Numbered from the stretch's first letter, positions 1 through 9,114 are shown. The stretch is DNA of 64,000 bases from a bacterium ADurb.Bin243 (GCA_002069765.1 MWBZ01000004.1:62001-126000), one strand, 5' to 3'. Made by a program: numbers and translations. The notes: generated by a model from the letters alone, not told the origin.

Positions 1-833
1 GCCGGATAAATATTGCGCCATTTTTTAGCTTCCGCTCCGCAGAGGCAGGGCTTATTCTCGAAGTAGCCGTCGCCCGATACATAGTGATAAATCTCGGACG
101 CCCTGGTAACGGATCCCCCGCAGCAGGCGGAATAAAAAACCTCGACCGGAGCCGCGCCGGCGAATAAAGCCATACCGGAAACGTCTTTCACGGCGGAAAG
201 CGCTTTCAGATAACTTTTGACGGAAAATAGCCCCCGGTAGCTGGCGCAATGCGTTCTGGCGCAGATAAGAAAAGCTTTTTCGCCGGGATGCCTGCAGCCG
301 GCTCCGCCAGAAAATCTTTTATCGATTTCTTTAAATACGAGCGTGCGGACAAGCACCGCAAGCGCGCGCATAACGTCGGGATTTTGCGTTTCGAGCTCGG
401 AAATCAAAACCGAGGCGATATATTCTCTAACGGTGAGATAATTTATAAGGCTATAGCCCGATTCGTCTTCGACCGCGGCGAGAAAACCGGGAAACATTAA
501 AACAGGGCTTTTGCGACTCCCGCCGAGGCGCGCTTTCGAGCAAAAGAAGTCTTTTCCAAAAAACCGCTGAACGCCGCCGCTTGAAATTATTTCTATGTCC
601 GAAGCGTATTTTTTCCGGTCGATAAGAACGGCTATAGTCGAATCGTCAAAGAGCCCGGACCGCACGAAATATTCCGGCAGCCGCCCGCGCGTAATTTCTT
701 CGGAAAACGCCGGCGCGATACCTGGAAACGACGAAGAAAAGATAAAAGCGCCGGCGATAATCAATAAAAACTGAAAAAACGCCGGCGCGGCAAAAAAATC
801 GCGGTCATTAAATGAAAAATTCATTCCACTCAT
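1..833 (-). CDS. SpoIID/LytB-domain exported protein (C-terminus beyond window)
   Basis: The frame is open from position 833 to the left edge, giving 277 residues without a stop. A hydrophobic segment at about residues 17-44 looks like a signal peptide or anchor. The rest matches the SpoIID/LytB pattern: NYLTVREYIASVL (131-143), SELE at 145-148 where SpoIID has its catalytic Glu, ALAVLVRT (157-164), then C-x3-H-C (C191, H195, C196) followed by a YRG motif, and FYSACCGG (233-240). In the family this domain cleaves denuded peptidoglycan glycan strands as a lytic transglycosylase, and Cys/His residues at this place bind zinc. The start could also be ATG 824; neither start has a good Shine-Dalgarno. 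It is the last visible gene downstream of leuS. Family confident, activity inferred. Confidence 0.75.
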   Translation of the reverse strand, partial: MSGMNFSFNDRDFFAAPAFFQFLLIIAGAFIFSSSFPGIAPAFSEEITRGRLPEYFVRSGLFDDSTIAVLIDRKKYASDIEIISSGGVQRFFGKDFFCSKARLGGSRKSPVLMFPGFLAAVEDESGYSLINYLTVREYIASVLISELETQNPDVMRALAVLVRTLVFKEIDKRFSGGAGCRHPGEKAFLICARTHCASYRGLFSVKSYLKALSAVKDVSGMALFAGAAPVEVFYSACCGGSVTRASEIYHYVSGDGYFENKPCLCGAEAKKWRNIYP

Positions 834-866
834 AATAAGCGTTGTTTTAAAAGCTATAACGCGCTT

Positions 867-1319
867 TCAGACGGCTGCGTCGATGGTCTTTATGATTGCG
901 TATAAAGAATCGCGGTATCTGGCCGCCAGCGACGCTTTATCTATAAGTATTTTTTTATGATAAAAATAACACAGCGCGACTACTATTATATAAAAGCTGA
1001 GGGCGCCGTATATAAAGCTCGAATAGCTGAAATAAGACGCGCCGACGCTGTAGCAGGCGGCCATGAGTATTATTATGAGAAGGTACATAACGCTTTTCGA
1101 AAAAATCATCTGAAAGTCGCGCAGGCTCGATTCCAGTATTTCGTTTTTTTTCATCTGTTCAGCCATGCTGGCGCGGATAATCAAAAACTGCTCCAGAGGG
1201 CGGGAGAAATCCCCCACCCTCATATCGTCGATAATCTGAAGGTCGGCGCGCGGCTTTTCTATTTCGGCCATTATAAGGTTTTTCAGCGACCTCGCGAAAC
1301 CGGTATTGTCTGGCTTCAT
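867..1319 (-). CDS. Hypothetical two-TM membrane protein
   Basis: A 150-residue protein I do not recognise. The first 70 residues are polar and probably helical. Two hydrophobic segments at about 76-96 and 101-120 form a hairpin, followed by a basic stretch beginning HKK, so both ends are probably cytoplasmic. It starts 3 bp after the leuS stop and runs on to the SpoIID-like gene, so it is probably co-transcribed with both. No catalytic motif is visible. A membrane partner for the downstream wall enzyme is possible but unproven. Confidence 0.7.
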   Translation of the reverse strand: MKPDNTGFARSLKNLIMAEIEKPRADLQIIDDMRVGDFSRPLEQFLIIRASMAEQMKKNEILESSLRDFQMIFSKSVMYLLIIILMAACYSVGASYFSYSSFIYGALSFYIIVVALCYFYHKKILIDKASLAARYRDSLYAIIKTIDAAV

Positions 1320-1322
1320 AGT

Positions 1323-3782
1323 TTATTTCACCACGTAATTAACGATTTTGTCCTTTACGAATACGAATTTGACTACCTGCTTGCCTTCGAGGTTTTTGGC
1401 TATAAATTCGTTGGCGGCGATAAGCTTTTTTACGCTTTCTTCGTCCGCGCCTTTAGGTGCGTTTATGGTGCCGCGAAGCTTTCCGTTTATCTGCACGGGA
1501 ATGCTCACTTCGTCGAGAGCGGCCAGCGCTTCGTCGAAAGACGGCCATTTGCCGCTGAGAAATATCGATTTATCGTTGCCCATAAGGCTCCACAGCTCTT
1601 CGCATACGTGAGGCGCCATGGGTGAAAGCATTACGCACATCGCGGAAATAGTTTCGGCAGAGCATCTGTCGAAATTAGACAGATAGTTTAAAAACTCCAT
1701 GCAGGCGCTTATAAAAGTATTGAACTGAAAAGCGTTGATCCTCTCGCTCGCCGTTTTAACGAACCTGTGGCGGGCGCGCAGCAGCTCTGAAGGCTCCTGA
1801 TAATTTTTATTGCCGGCGTTGTTCACCGCTATTTTATAAAAGCGTTTCAAAAATTTGCTGACGCCGACTATGCCGTCGTCTTTCCATTCGCACATTATAT
1901 CGGGCGGGCCTATGAAAAGCTCGAACATCCTGAGGCAGTCGGAACCGTATTTTTCCACTATCTCGTCGGGATTCACGACGTTTCCTCGGCTTTTGCTCAT
2001 TTTAGAGCCGTTTCTGTATATAATCCCCTGGTTGAAAAGCTTTGTGAAAGGCTCGTCGAAAGGCAGATGCCCCATGTCGTAAAGCGCTTTCACGAAAAAG
2101 CGCGCGTATAAAAGGTGAAGCGTGGCGTGCTCTATGCCGCCTATATACAGATCCACCGGGAGCCATTTTTTCATGAGCTCCTCGGAAAAAGGCGCAGAAT
2201 CGAGTTTTGGGTTCGGATATCTCAGGAAATACCATGAAGAGCCGGCCCACTGGGGCATGGTATCGGTTTCGCGCCTTGCAGGGCCGGAACATTTCGGGCA
2301 TTTGCAGTTTACGAATTCTTCTATGGCGGCCAGAGGCGACTGGCCGGTTCCGGTGGGCTTATACTTTTCCACGTGCGGAAGCCTTACCGGCAGGTCTTCT
2401 TCGGGGACGGCCACTTCGCCGCATTTGTCGCAGTATATTATAGGTATGGGCTCTCCCCAGTAGCGCTGGCGCGCGAATATCCAGTCGCGCAGTTTGTAGT
2501 TTATCGACTGCTCTCCTATGCCGAGCCGTTTTAATTCTTCTATAACTTTCATCTTGCCGGTTTCAGTGTCCAGCCCGCTGTATGCGCCGGAATTGACCAT
2601 AAAGCCGGTTTCGGTGAACGCTTCGTCGAGCCCGTCCGATGAAACTTTAGACGCGTCGGCCACGCCGTCGAGCGACTTGACGATTACGCGCCTGATTTCT
2701 ATGCCGAATGTTTTAGCGAATTCGAAATCGCGAGTGTCGTGCCCGGGAACGCACATGATGGCGCCTGTGCCGTAATGGGCCAGCACGTAGTCGGATATCC
2801 AGACGGGTATTTTTTCTCCGCTGAGAGGGTTTATGGCGTATGCGCCGGTGAACACGCCGTCTTTTTTGCGGTTTTCCGCCATGCGGTCTATTTCGCTCTT
2901 ATTGGCCGCGGATTCCACATATTTTTTGACCTCTTCCATTTTTTCCGGGGAAGTGATTTTTGAAACGAGCTGGTGCTCCGGAGCCACAACCATGTACGTC
3001 GCGCCGAAAAGCGTATCCGGGCGGGTGGTAAAAACGGTTATGTTCCGGGAGCCGTCGGCGAGCTTAAAATCTATCCTGGCGCCGTAAGAGCGGCCAATCC
3101 AGTTTCTCTGAAGCGATTTCACGCTTTCCGGCCAATCCACTTTATCAAGATCGTCGGCGAGCCTGTCGGCGTATTTAGTGATCCTGAGCATCCACTGGTA
3201 CATGTCGCGCTTTTCGACCGCGGAACCGCAGCGTTCGCATTCGCCGCCAGTGACTTCTTCGTTCGCCAGGCCGGTTTTACACGAAGGGCAGAAATTGATC
3301 GGCATCATCTTGCGGTAGGCGAGCCCGGCTTTATAAAGTTTTACGAATATCCACTGGGTCCATTTGTAATAATCGGCGTCGGACGTGGCGAATTCCAGGT
3401 CCCAATCGTAAACGGCGCCTATTTCCTTGAGCTGCCTTCTGAAATTATCGATTCTTTCCTTGGTAAGAACGCTCGGGTGTATTTCCAGCTTTATAGCGTC
3501 GTTTTCAGCCGGAAGCCCGAACGAATCCCAGCCCATCGGGTGCATTACGTTATAGCCCTGCATAAGCTTGAGCCTGGAGCAGACATCGGATATGACGTAC
3601 CCGCGCCAGTGGCCCACGTGAAGGCCGGCTCCCGAAGGATACGGAAACATGTCGAGGCAGTAGTATTTTTCTTTCGCGGAATTTACGTCCACCTTGTAAA
3701 TTTTATTATCTTCCCAGTACTGGCGCCATTTTTTATCGATAGCTTTAAAATTGAATTCTTCTGATATATTTTCTTTAGACAT
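1323..3782 (-). CDS. leuS: Leucyl-tRNA synthetase
   Basis: An 819-residue class I aminoacyl-tRNA synthetase that charges tRNA-Leu with leucine in the cytoplasm. The HIGH signature appears as PSGAGLHVGHWRG near residue 50 and the KMSKS loop as GSKMSKSRGNVV near residue 580. A cysteine cluster (CPSCKTGL, then CERCG) near residues 165-185 fits the zinc domain. An inserted CP1 editing domain contains TTRPDTLFGATYM and GTGAIMCVPGHD. The length is normal for bacterial LeuRS. An AAGGTGAT Shine-Dalgarno lies just before ATG 3782. It follows asd by 154 bp and is followed closely by a small membrane-protein gene. Confidence 0.97.
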   Translation of the reverse strand: MSKENISEEFNFKAIDKKWRQYWEDNKIYKVDVNSAKEKYYCLDMFPYPSGAGLHVGHWRGYVISDVCSRLKLMQGYNVMHPMGWDSFGLPAENDAIKLEIHPSVLTKERIDNFRRQLKEIGAVYDWDLEFATSDADYYKWTQWIFVKLYKAGLAYRKMMPINFCPSCKTGLANEEVTGGECERCGSAVEKRDMYQWMLRITKYADRLADDLDKVDWPESVKSLQRNWIGRSYGARIDFKLADGSRNITVFTTRPDTLFGATYMVVAPEHQLVSKITSPEKMEEVKKYVESAANKSEIDRMAENRKKDGVFTGAYAINPLSGEKIPVWISDYVLAHYGTGAIMCVPGHDTRDFEFAKTFGIEIRRVIVKSLDGVADASKVSSDGLDEAFTETGFMVNSGAYSGLDTETGKMKVIEELKRLGIGEQSINYKLRDWIFARQRYWGEPIPIIYCDKCGEVAVPEEDLPVRLPHVEKYKPTGTGQSPLAAIEEFVNCKCPKCSGPARRETDTMPQWAGSSWYFLRYPNPKLDSAPFSEELMKKWLPVDLYIGGIEHATLHLLYARFFVKALYDMGHLPFDEPFTKLFNQGIIYRNGSKMSKSRGNVVNPDEIVEKYGSDCLRMFELFIGPPDIMCEWKDDGIVGVSKFLKRFYKIAVNNAGNKNYQEPSELLRARHRFVKTASERINAFQFNTFISACMEFLNYLSNFDRCSAETISAMCVMLSPMAPHVCEELWSLMGNDKSIFLSGKWPSFDEALAALDEVSIPVQINGKLRGTINAPKGADEESVKKLIAANEFIAKNLEGKQVVKFVFVKDKIVNYVVK

Positions 3783-3831
3783 CGTATCACCTTTTTATAA
3801 ATTATTAAAATGCATATATATTTTTTTATAA

Positions 3832-3846
3832 GCTCGCAGGGCGAGC
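3832..3846. other. Small perfect hairpin upstream of leuS
   Basis: A 6-bp stem (GCTCGC / GCGAGC) with a 3-nt loop lies about 50 bp upstream of the leuS start. Neither strand has a U-tract directly after it, so it is not a convincing terminator. It could be a leader stem for leuS, but no T-box features are visible. Confidence 0.35.
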
Positions 3847-3856
3847 CCCGGCCTTA

Positions 3857-3887
3857 ACTATTCACTATCCGCTCTACACTATTCACT
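3857..3887. repeat. Two direct copies of ACTATTCACT, 21-bp period
   Basis: The 10-mer ACTATTCACT occurs at 3857-3866 and again at 3878-3887 in the asd-leuS spacer. Such direct repeats can be protein-binding sites for leuS control or the relic of a dispersed repeat. Confidence 0.5.
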
Positions 3888-3936
3888 GATTAACTTACCC
3901 GCGCAAAACTAAAAAGAACCATTTTCATTGCCCGCG

Positions 3937-5031
3937 TTATTTTTTTATGGAAGGCTCGAGTCCGAAATACCTTTCTACTATCTGGATTCCGTTGAGCGCC
4001 GCGCCTTTTAAGATATTATCCGCCACTACCCACATGTCCAGGCCGTACCTGACCGACTTGTCGGCGCGTATCCTGCCGACGAAAACGTCGTCTTTCCATT
4101 CGCAAAAAATCGGCATCGGATATTCGTTTTTAGAAACGTCGTCTATAAGAGTAACGCCCGGAGCGTATTTTAAAATAGCCGAAGCCTCTTCCGGCGATAT
4201 CGCCTTTTTAAATTCGATATTAACGGCTTCCGAATGACCCCTGAAAACGGGCACCCTGACGGTAGTGGCCGTCAGACGGAATTTCGGTTCGTGGAATATT
4301 TTTCGCGTTTCGTTTATCATCTTATGCTCTTCTTTGGTATAGCCGTCTTCTTCGAATTTATCTATGTGCGGAAGGCAGTTGAAGGCTATCTGGTGAGGAT
4401 AAGCGTCTTTCGCGAGTCCGTGCCTGCACGACTCTTCTATGCCTTTTTCAAGCACCTGCTCCGACTGGCGGCGCAATTCTTCTATGGCGGGAGTTCCCGT
4501 GCCCGAAACCGACTGGAAAGTAGTTACCACGACGCGCTTGATCTCGCAGGCTTTATGGAGCGGCCACAAAGCCAGAAGCATCTGAATGGTGGAGCAGTTC
4601 GGATTGGCGATAATCCCTTTGTGCTCCAGGGCGTCTTCGAAATTTACTTCGGGCACTACCAGCGGAACGTCTTCATCCATGCGGAACGCGGCGGAGTTAT
4701 CCACCACGAGCGCGCCGTGTTTTGCGAATCCGGGAGCGTAATCGAGCGAAACCTGCGTTCCGGCGGAAAAGAAGGCGACATCGTAGCGGTTCTTCTTATA
4801 ATTTTTAACGTCGTCCACCACGAAGGTTTTGCCCATGAACTTGATTTTAGTGTCTTTCGAGCGTTCGGAAGCGAAAAGATATAAGTTATCGTATTCAAGG
4901 CCGCGCCTTTCGATCAGCTTCAAAAAAGCTTTGCCTACAAGTCCGGTAGCTCCTACGACGGCTATGTTCAATTTTTTACCGGCGCTTTTTTTAGCCGGGC
5001 TTTTCTTTGGTTTTACGCTCTTGTTTTTCAT
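3937..5031 (-). CDS. asd: Aspartate-semialdehyde dehydrogenase
   Basis: A 364-residue NADPH-dependent enzyme that reduces aspartyl phosphate to aspartate semialdehyde, the branch point to lysine/diaminopimelate, threonine and methionine. The Rossmann motif AVVGATGLVGKAF starts at residue 24. The catalytic cysteine is C146 in ANPNCSTIQ, and SVSGTGTPA and the C-terminal RIRADKS segment are typical. The first 20 residues are an extra Lys/Ser/Pro-rich tail that most Asd proteins lack. The start has a clear AAGGAG Shine-Dalgarno. It follows thrC and thrB with a 45-bp gap, so three steps of the aspartate-to-threonine route are grouped. Confidence 0.95.
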   Translation of the reverse strand: MKNKSVKPKKSPAKKSAGKKLNIAVVGATGLVGKAFLKLIERRGLEYDNLYLFASERSKDTKIKFMGKTFVVDDVKNYKKNRYDVAFFSAGTQVSLDYAPGFAKHGALVVDNSAAFRMDEDVPLVVPEVNFEDALEHKGIIANPNCSTIQMLLALWPLHKACEIKRVVVTTFQSVSGTGTPAIEELRRQSEQVLEKGIEESCRHGLAKDAYPHQIAFNCLPHIDKFEEDGYTKEEHKMINETRKIFHEPKFRLTATTVRVPVFRGHSEAVNIEFKKAISPEEASAILKYAPGVTLIDDVSKNEYPMPIFCEWKDDVFVGRIRADKSVRYGLDMWVVADNILKGAALNGIQIVERYFGLEPSIKK

Positions 5032-5076
5032 AAAAATTACTCCTTGCTGGTTATATGTGAAAATTTGTTTGAGAAG

Positions 5077-5988
5077 CTATACTAAGCCGCCGCCCTGTTC
5101 GTCCACTTCCACCCGAAGCACGCGTGCCTTTATTTTATGTGAAAGATATGCGCGCTCGATCCTTTTTACCACGGCTTCGCAGCACTGCGTATGCATTATC
5201 AGAACCGTAGCTCCGTTACCGCAGAAAGTTATGCCGAGGTTATTGCAGGTTTTGGCTATTATGGATATTTCGTCGGCGCCGGGAATTTTTCGCCGCAGAA
5301 GCGGTTGATGTATTTTATCTTCCATGGCCAGATTCAGCAGCCTGAAATTTTTCTGGCAAAGCGCCGAAACGAATAAAGAAGCGCGTGAAAGATTGAACAG
5401 CGCGTCTTTCATGGTTATTTTATGGGCCATAAGCCTTGTGGAATCGCTTCCGCTGATTTCATACTCCGGTATGATAAGCGTAAGCTTGACGCTGTCGGGA
5501 AAATCTATGCGGTGCACGACGAAACTTTCGTCCACGGGACTGGTTATAACGAAACCGCCTATAACCGTGGACGCGAAATTATAAGGCAGGCTCTGATATG
5601 ATTTCATAGCGCACAAAAGCTCTTCCGGCGATATCTCGACTTCCGCGAAAACCGAAGAGGCGATAAGAGCCCCCACCACGCCTACCGCCAGAGAATTGAG
5701 CCCCCTGTTGAGCGGAACGTTGAAATCGTTGATTATGTGAATGCCGCCGTGCTTTATTTTATAGCCGAGCTTTCCAATTAAAAAATCCTTTACCACGCTT
5801 AAGATAGCGTTGTTTTCGTCGTCGGGAAGCGCGGACGCTTCGTTGAGATTGGTTACGTAAAACCCCGGCTTTGAAGTTTCCTCTATGGTTATGAAGTTGT
5901 AAAGCCCGATGGCCATGTTAAACGAGTTAAAACCCGCGCCTATATCGGTTATAGTAGCGGGAACTCTGACCTGGACGCGTTTGGTCAT
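5077..5988 (-). CDS. thrB: Homoserine kinase (GHMP family)
   Basis: A 303-residue GHMP kinase predicted to phosphorylate L-homoserine, supplying threonine synthase. The N-terminal segment ATITDIGAGFNSFNMAIGL is typical for ThrB. The ATP-binding loop reads PLNRGLNSLAVGVVGA instead of the usual PxxRGLGSSAAA, so the glycine/serine core is altered. The C-terminal GNGATVLIMH corresponds to motif 3 (usually G-S-G-P). ATG 5988 overlaps the thrC stop by 4 bp, implying translational coupling. Context makes ThrB the best call; the altered loop leaves some doubt about kinetic fitness. Confidence 0.87.
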   Translation of the reverse strand: MTKRVQVRVPATITDIGAGFNSFNMAIGLYNFITIEETSKPGFYVTNLNEASALPDDENNAILSVVKDFLIGKLGYKIKHGGIHIINDFNVPLNRGLNSLAVGVVGALIASSVFAEVEISPEELLCAMKSYQSLPYNFASTVIGGFVITSPVDESFVVHRIDFPDSVKLTLIIPEYEISGSDSTRLMAHKITMKDALFNLSRASLFVSALCQKNFRLLNLAMEDKIHQPLLRRKIPGADEISIIAKTCNNLGITFCGNGATVLIMHTQCCEAVVKRIERAYLSHKIKARVLRVEVDEQGGGLV

Positions 5989-7049
5989 AGCACCAGCTCG
6001 CTTTCAAGGTCGCTCAGAGAAGGTTTTATAACTTTGAGCCGGCTCAACCGGGACTCCGAATATAAAATTTCGGAAGAATCGGAGGCGCCTGAAATAACTG
6101 TAACTATGAGTTGATTGTCAAAATCGACGCCGTCGGATTTAAGCTTATAAAGCCCCGCCACCGAAACGCACGATGAAATATCGGAGATCAGCGCTTCCCT
6201 TCTGGTCAAAAGCTGGTAGAGCGCTATAGCCTGCTGGTCGTCCACGGCGCTTATATAGCCCGACGACTCGTCCCTTGCGACAAATGCGTCTTCTACGACG
6301 GAATTTTCATCCCTTGAAATGCTGACTTCGTTCAAAATAGTCGAATTTAAAAAAGACTGGCCCGAACCATATTTAGAATTCCCGGCGAAAGCCGCGGCTT
6401 CTACCCCGATCATAAGCGGCAATTTATCTATTTTTTTATCGGCATAATATTCTTTGAAGCCGCGCCAGGCCGAGCCCATAAGCGCCCCCGAACCCACTCC
6501 CGAACAGAATATATCGGGAGCGCGACCCAGCTGGTCGCATATTTCGAATGCGATAGTCTTCAGGCCGTTGCAGTAATATTCGTTTTGATGCGAAACGACG
6601 TCGAAATTATATTTTGACGAAAACTCGCAGGCCATTTTTATTCCCGAAGCTATGTCGCCGTCGACGATAATAACGCTCGCATCGTACATTTGAATGCGCT
6701 TGATTTTTTCCTCGTTGGCGAAAAGTTTGGGTATCAGCACCACGGCCTTTATGCTGGCCCGCGCCGCGTACATGGCGCACGAAATGCCGAGATTTCCCGC
6801 GCTGCAGCAGACGATTCCGGGCCTGGCGTTATACCTGGCCGCGGCCACCGCGTTAGAAACGCCCCGGTCTTTAAAAGAATACGAAGGGTTTACGTTTTCC
6901 TGCTTGAAAAAAAGGTTTATGTTATCGCCCAGCTCCTCGCACAATGCTTTTGAGCGCACCAGAGGGGTGTTGCCCTCGTACATTCCGTGGTAGGGGAGCT
7001 GCTCTTTATGGCCTAAATATTTACGGTAACGGGCAAATAGCGTCGGCAT
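5985..7049 (-). CDS. thrC: Threonine synthase
   Basis: A 354-residue PLP enzyme converting O-phosphohomoserine to threonine. The PLP lysine is K60 in NPSYSFKDRGVSNAV. The phosphate-binding loop (CCSAGNLGIS, about residues 80-89) and the substrate entrance GNTPLVRSK are visible. The length fits the short Bacillus/Thermus-type enzymes. An AGGAG Shine-Dalgarno precedes ATG 7049. It sits 12 bp after lpd and overlaps thrB by 4 bp, forming a thrC-thrB-asd cluster. Confidence 0.95.
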   Translation of the reverse strand: MPTLFARYRKYLGHKEQLPYHGMYEGNTPLVRSKALCEELGDNINLFFKQENVNPSYSFKDRGVSNAVAAARYNARPGIVCCSAGNLGISCAMYAARASIKAVVLIPKLFANEEKIKRIQMYDASVIIVDGDIASGIKMACEFSSKYNFDVVSHQNEYYCNGLKTIAFEICDQLGRAPDIFCSGVGSGALMGSAWRGFKEYYADKKIDKLPLMIGVEAAAFAGNSKYGSGQSFLNSTILNEVSISRDENSVVEDAFVARDESSGYISAVDDQQAIALYQLLTRREALISDISSCVSVAGLYKLKSDGVDFDNQLIVTVISGASDSSEILYSESRLSRLKVIKPSLSDLESELVL

Positions 7050-7061
7050 GAATTCGGCTCC

Positions 7062-8465
7062 TTAACGCAAAGCCGGCGGTATGTGAATCGCCTCTTTTGA
7101 AATATCGCTGAAAGCTTCGCCTAAAGCTTCCGAAAGCGTAGGATGCGCGAATATCATTTTTTCGCCGAATTCCTGCGCGGTAAGTCCGGAGGCGATAGCC
7201 GCCTGCACGCATGATATGAGCTCGGTGGCCGAAGGCCCTAAAATATTGGCGCCCGTTATTTTTTTAGTGTCGCGGTCCGCGAATATCTCTACGAATCCTT
7301 CGTTTGCCTGCATACAAAGGGCGCGCCCGAGCATGGCGAACATGAACTTTCCGGAAACCAGTTCCAGTCCGGCTTTTTTCGCTTTATCGGGAGTCAGCCC
7401 GCATGAAGCCGCTTCGGGAATGGTATATATGCAGGAAGGCACTACCGCGTGGAGTTTACGCATCGCCGAAGCGTCTTCGCACGACGCGTTATAGGCCGCC
7501 GCAAGGGCTTGATGCGACGCCAGGTGCGCCAGCATGATATCGGATGCGCAATCGCCTACGGCGAATATGTCGGGGTTTGAAGTCTGAAAATATTCGTTTA
7601 CGATAATCTTTTTTCCGTCGGTTTTAACCGAAGCGTTTTCAAGGCCGATATCGCTGATAACGCGCGAGCGCCCCACCGCCTGAAGGACCATATCGAAGGA
7701 GCTCTGCTCGCTTTCGCCTTCAAACCTGACGTTGACGCAGCCGGCCTGGCGGTCTTCTTTTATTTCCGAAACTTTCTTTCCGGTTTTAACGGTTATGCCG
7801 TATTTTTTAAATATAGAAGCGAGCCTTTTGGCTAGAGAAGCGTCTTCATTAGGCAAAAGCTGCGGCATCAGCTCGACGATGGTTACGCTAACTCCAAGGA
7901 ATGCGAAAAAATTCGCCATTTCGGCGCCGATGACTCCGCCGCCTATGACCAGAAGCCTTTTGGGCAATTTATTGAGCTTGAGCGCCTGATCGGAATTAAT
8001 CATGTACTGGGAATTCGGCGGCATCAGAGGAAGATTGAGCGGTCTGGAGCCGGTGGCTAAAATAAGCTTTTTATATGTATAGGTTTTTTCGCCGCAGACA
8101 ACGCCGCGCGAAGAATCCAGGCGGCCGAAACCGTTGATAAGAGTTATCTTATTCGCTTTAAAAAGCTGGGCTATCCCTTCGCGCAATTTAAGCACGATAT
8201 CGTCTTTGCGCTTCATGATTTTTTCGAGATTGAAAGAGACCTTTTCGGAATCAACCCCGAATTCATGGGACTTTTTCATTTCGTGATAAGTATGGGCCGA
8301 CGCCAGTATGGCTTTTGTCGGAATGCATCCGCGGTTGAGGCACGTGCCGCCGAGACTGTCGGCTTCTATTACGGCGGTTTTAAGGCCGAGACGCGCGGCC
8401 CTTATTGCTGCGGTGTATCCGCCGGGGCCGCCGCCTAAGACAATAACGTCAAAATCGTAAGACAT
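7062..8465 (-). CDS. lpd: Dihydrolipoyl dehydrogenase (E3)
   Basis: A 467-residue flavoprotein disulfide reductase that reoxidises dihydrolipoyl groups of 2-oxoacid dehydrogenase or glycine-cleavage complexes with NAD+. The FAD motif GGGPGGYTAA starts at residue 11. The redox disulfide is C42/C47 in GGTCLNRGCIPTKA. A second Rossmann motif (VIGGGVIGAEMANF) binds NAD. The C-terminal dimer motif FAHPTLSEALGEA carries the catalytic His-Glu. No E1 or E2 gene is nearby, so its partner complex is unknown. The start has an AAGGAG Shine-Dalgarno. Confidence 0.95.
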   Translation of the reverse strand: MSYDFDVIVLGGGPGGYTAAIRAARLGLKTAVIEADSLGGTCLNRGCIPTKAILASAHTYHEMKKSHEFGVDSEKVSFNLEKIMKRKDDIVLKLREGIAQLFKANKITLINGFGRLDSSRGVVCGEKTYTYKKLILATGSRPLNLPLMPPNSQYMINSDQALKLNKLPKRLLVIGGGVIGAEMANFFAFLGVSVTIVELMPQLLPNEDASLAKRLASIFKKYGITVKTGKKVSEIKEDRQAGCVNVRFEGESEQSSFDMVLQAVGRSRVISDIGLENASVKTDGKKIIVNEYFQTSNPDIFAVGDCASDIMLAHLASHQALAAAYNASCEDASAMRKLHAVVPSCIYTIPEAASCGLTPDKAKKAGLELVSGKFMFAMLGRALCMQANEGFVEIFADRDTKKITGANILGPSATELISCVQAAIASGLTAQEFGEKMIFAHPTLSEALGEAFSDISKEAIHIPPALR

Positions 8466-8526
8466 AAAAAGTACTCCTTAAACTAATAATTAGCGGCGAG
8501 CAAACATCATGGCCGCCGCCGGGCTT

Positions 8527-9114
8527 TTATTCGGGCAGAACGTAAAAAAGGCGCTGTTTCGCCTGTATAAGGGTTCCGTTTTCCACGCATATTCTTTCTA
8601 CTATTCCGTCGTATTCGGATTTTATTTCATTCATGAGCTTCATGGCTTCGACTATGCATACTACCTGGCCCTTTTTGACGCGCTGGCCGGCTTCTACGTA
8701 CGCCGGGGAAGTGGGCGAAGGGGCGCGGTAGAAAGTTCCTATGATAGGCGATTCTATGAATTTAAACTTGCTTTCGTCCTCCGCGGGAGGCGCGGGTGTT
8801 TTTTTCTGATCGTTGACAGCGGATTCGGGCTGGCGGTTTTCCGATAAGGCTTGCGGGGCCTGAGCGCGGGCGGCCGCGATAAGGTTTAAAATTCCGGCGC
8901 CGGCCTGGCCGTTAACTTCTTCTTTGACGGTCCTTTTTAAAGACACCGAAAATTCGGCGTCGCTATAATCGAATTCATCGACTTTTTCCGCTTCGAGATA
9001 TTTGATTAAATTAAACAGCTCGCCCGGATTGGAAATCTTTTTTTCGGACGCCAGGACCGGCTGACTTACTGTTTTGCTTTTAGTCGAAGTTTTAGCTTTC
9101 TTTTTAACTGGCAT
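8527..9114 (-). CDS. accB: Biotin carboxyl carrier protein of acetyl-CoA carboxylase
   Basis: A 195-residue biotinyl protein. The C-terminal biotinyl domain (about 118-195) carries the biotin lysine K159 in CIVEAMKLMNEI, and GTFYRAPSPTSPAYV marks the AccB type rather than an oxaloacetate decarboxylase type. It delivers carboxybiotin to acetyl-CoA for fatty acid synthesis. The N-terminal half is a Lys/Ala/Pro-rich linker after a short helical domain. No accC is present, whereas accB is usually next to accC. It lies 61 bp upstream of lpd and 43 bp downstream of the G5/3D gene. Confidence 0.93.
   Translation of the reverse strand: MPVKKKAKTSTKSKTVSQPVLASEKKISNPGELFNLIKYLEAEKVDEFDYSDAEFSVSLKRTVKEEVNGQAGAGILNLIAAARAQAPQALSENRQPESAVNDQKKTPAPPAEDESKFKFIESPIIGTFYRAPSPTSPAYVEAGQRVKKGQVVCIVEAMKLMNEIKSEYDGIVERICVENGTLIQAKQRLFYVLPE

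Noticed and set aside
957-1625. Long open frames on the plus strand opposite leuS, asd, der, che and other genes
   Set aside because: They mirror strongly coding minus-strand genes, have Arg/Phe/His-rich shadow compositions and lack Shine-Dalgarno sites or recognisable domains.
3783-3936. T-box or other leuS riboswitch
   Set aside because: No T-box consensus (TGGNACCGCG-like) and no terminator/antiterminator pair could be found, only a 6-bp stem and a direct repeat.
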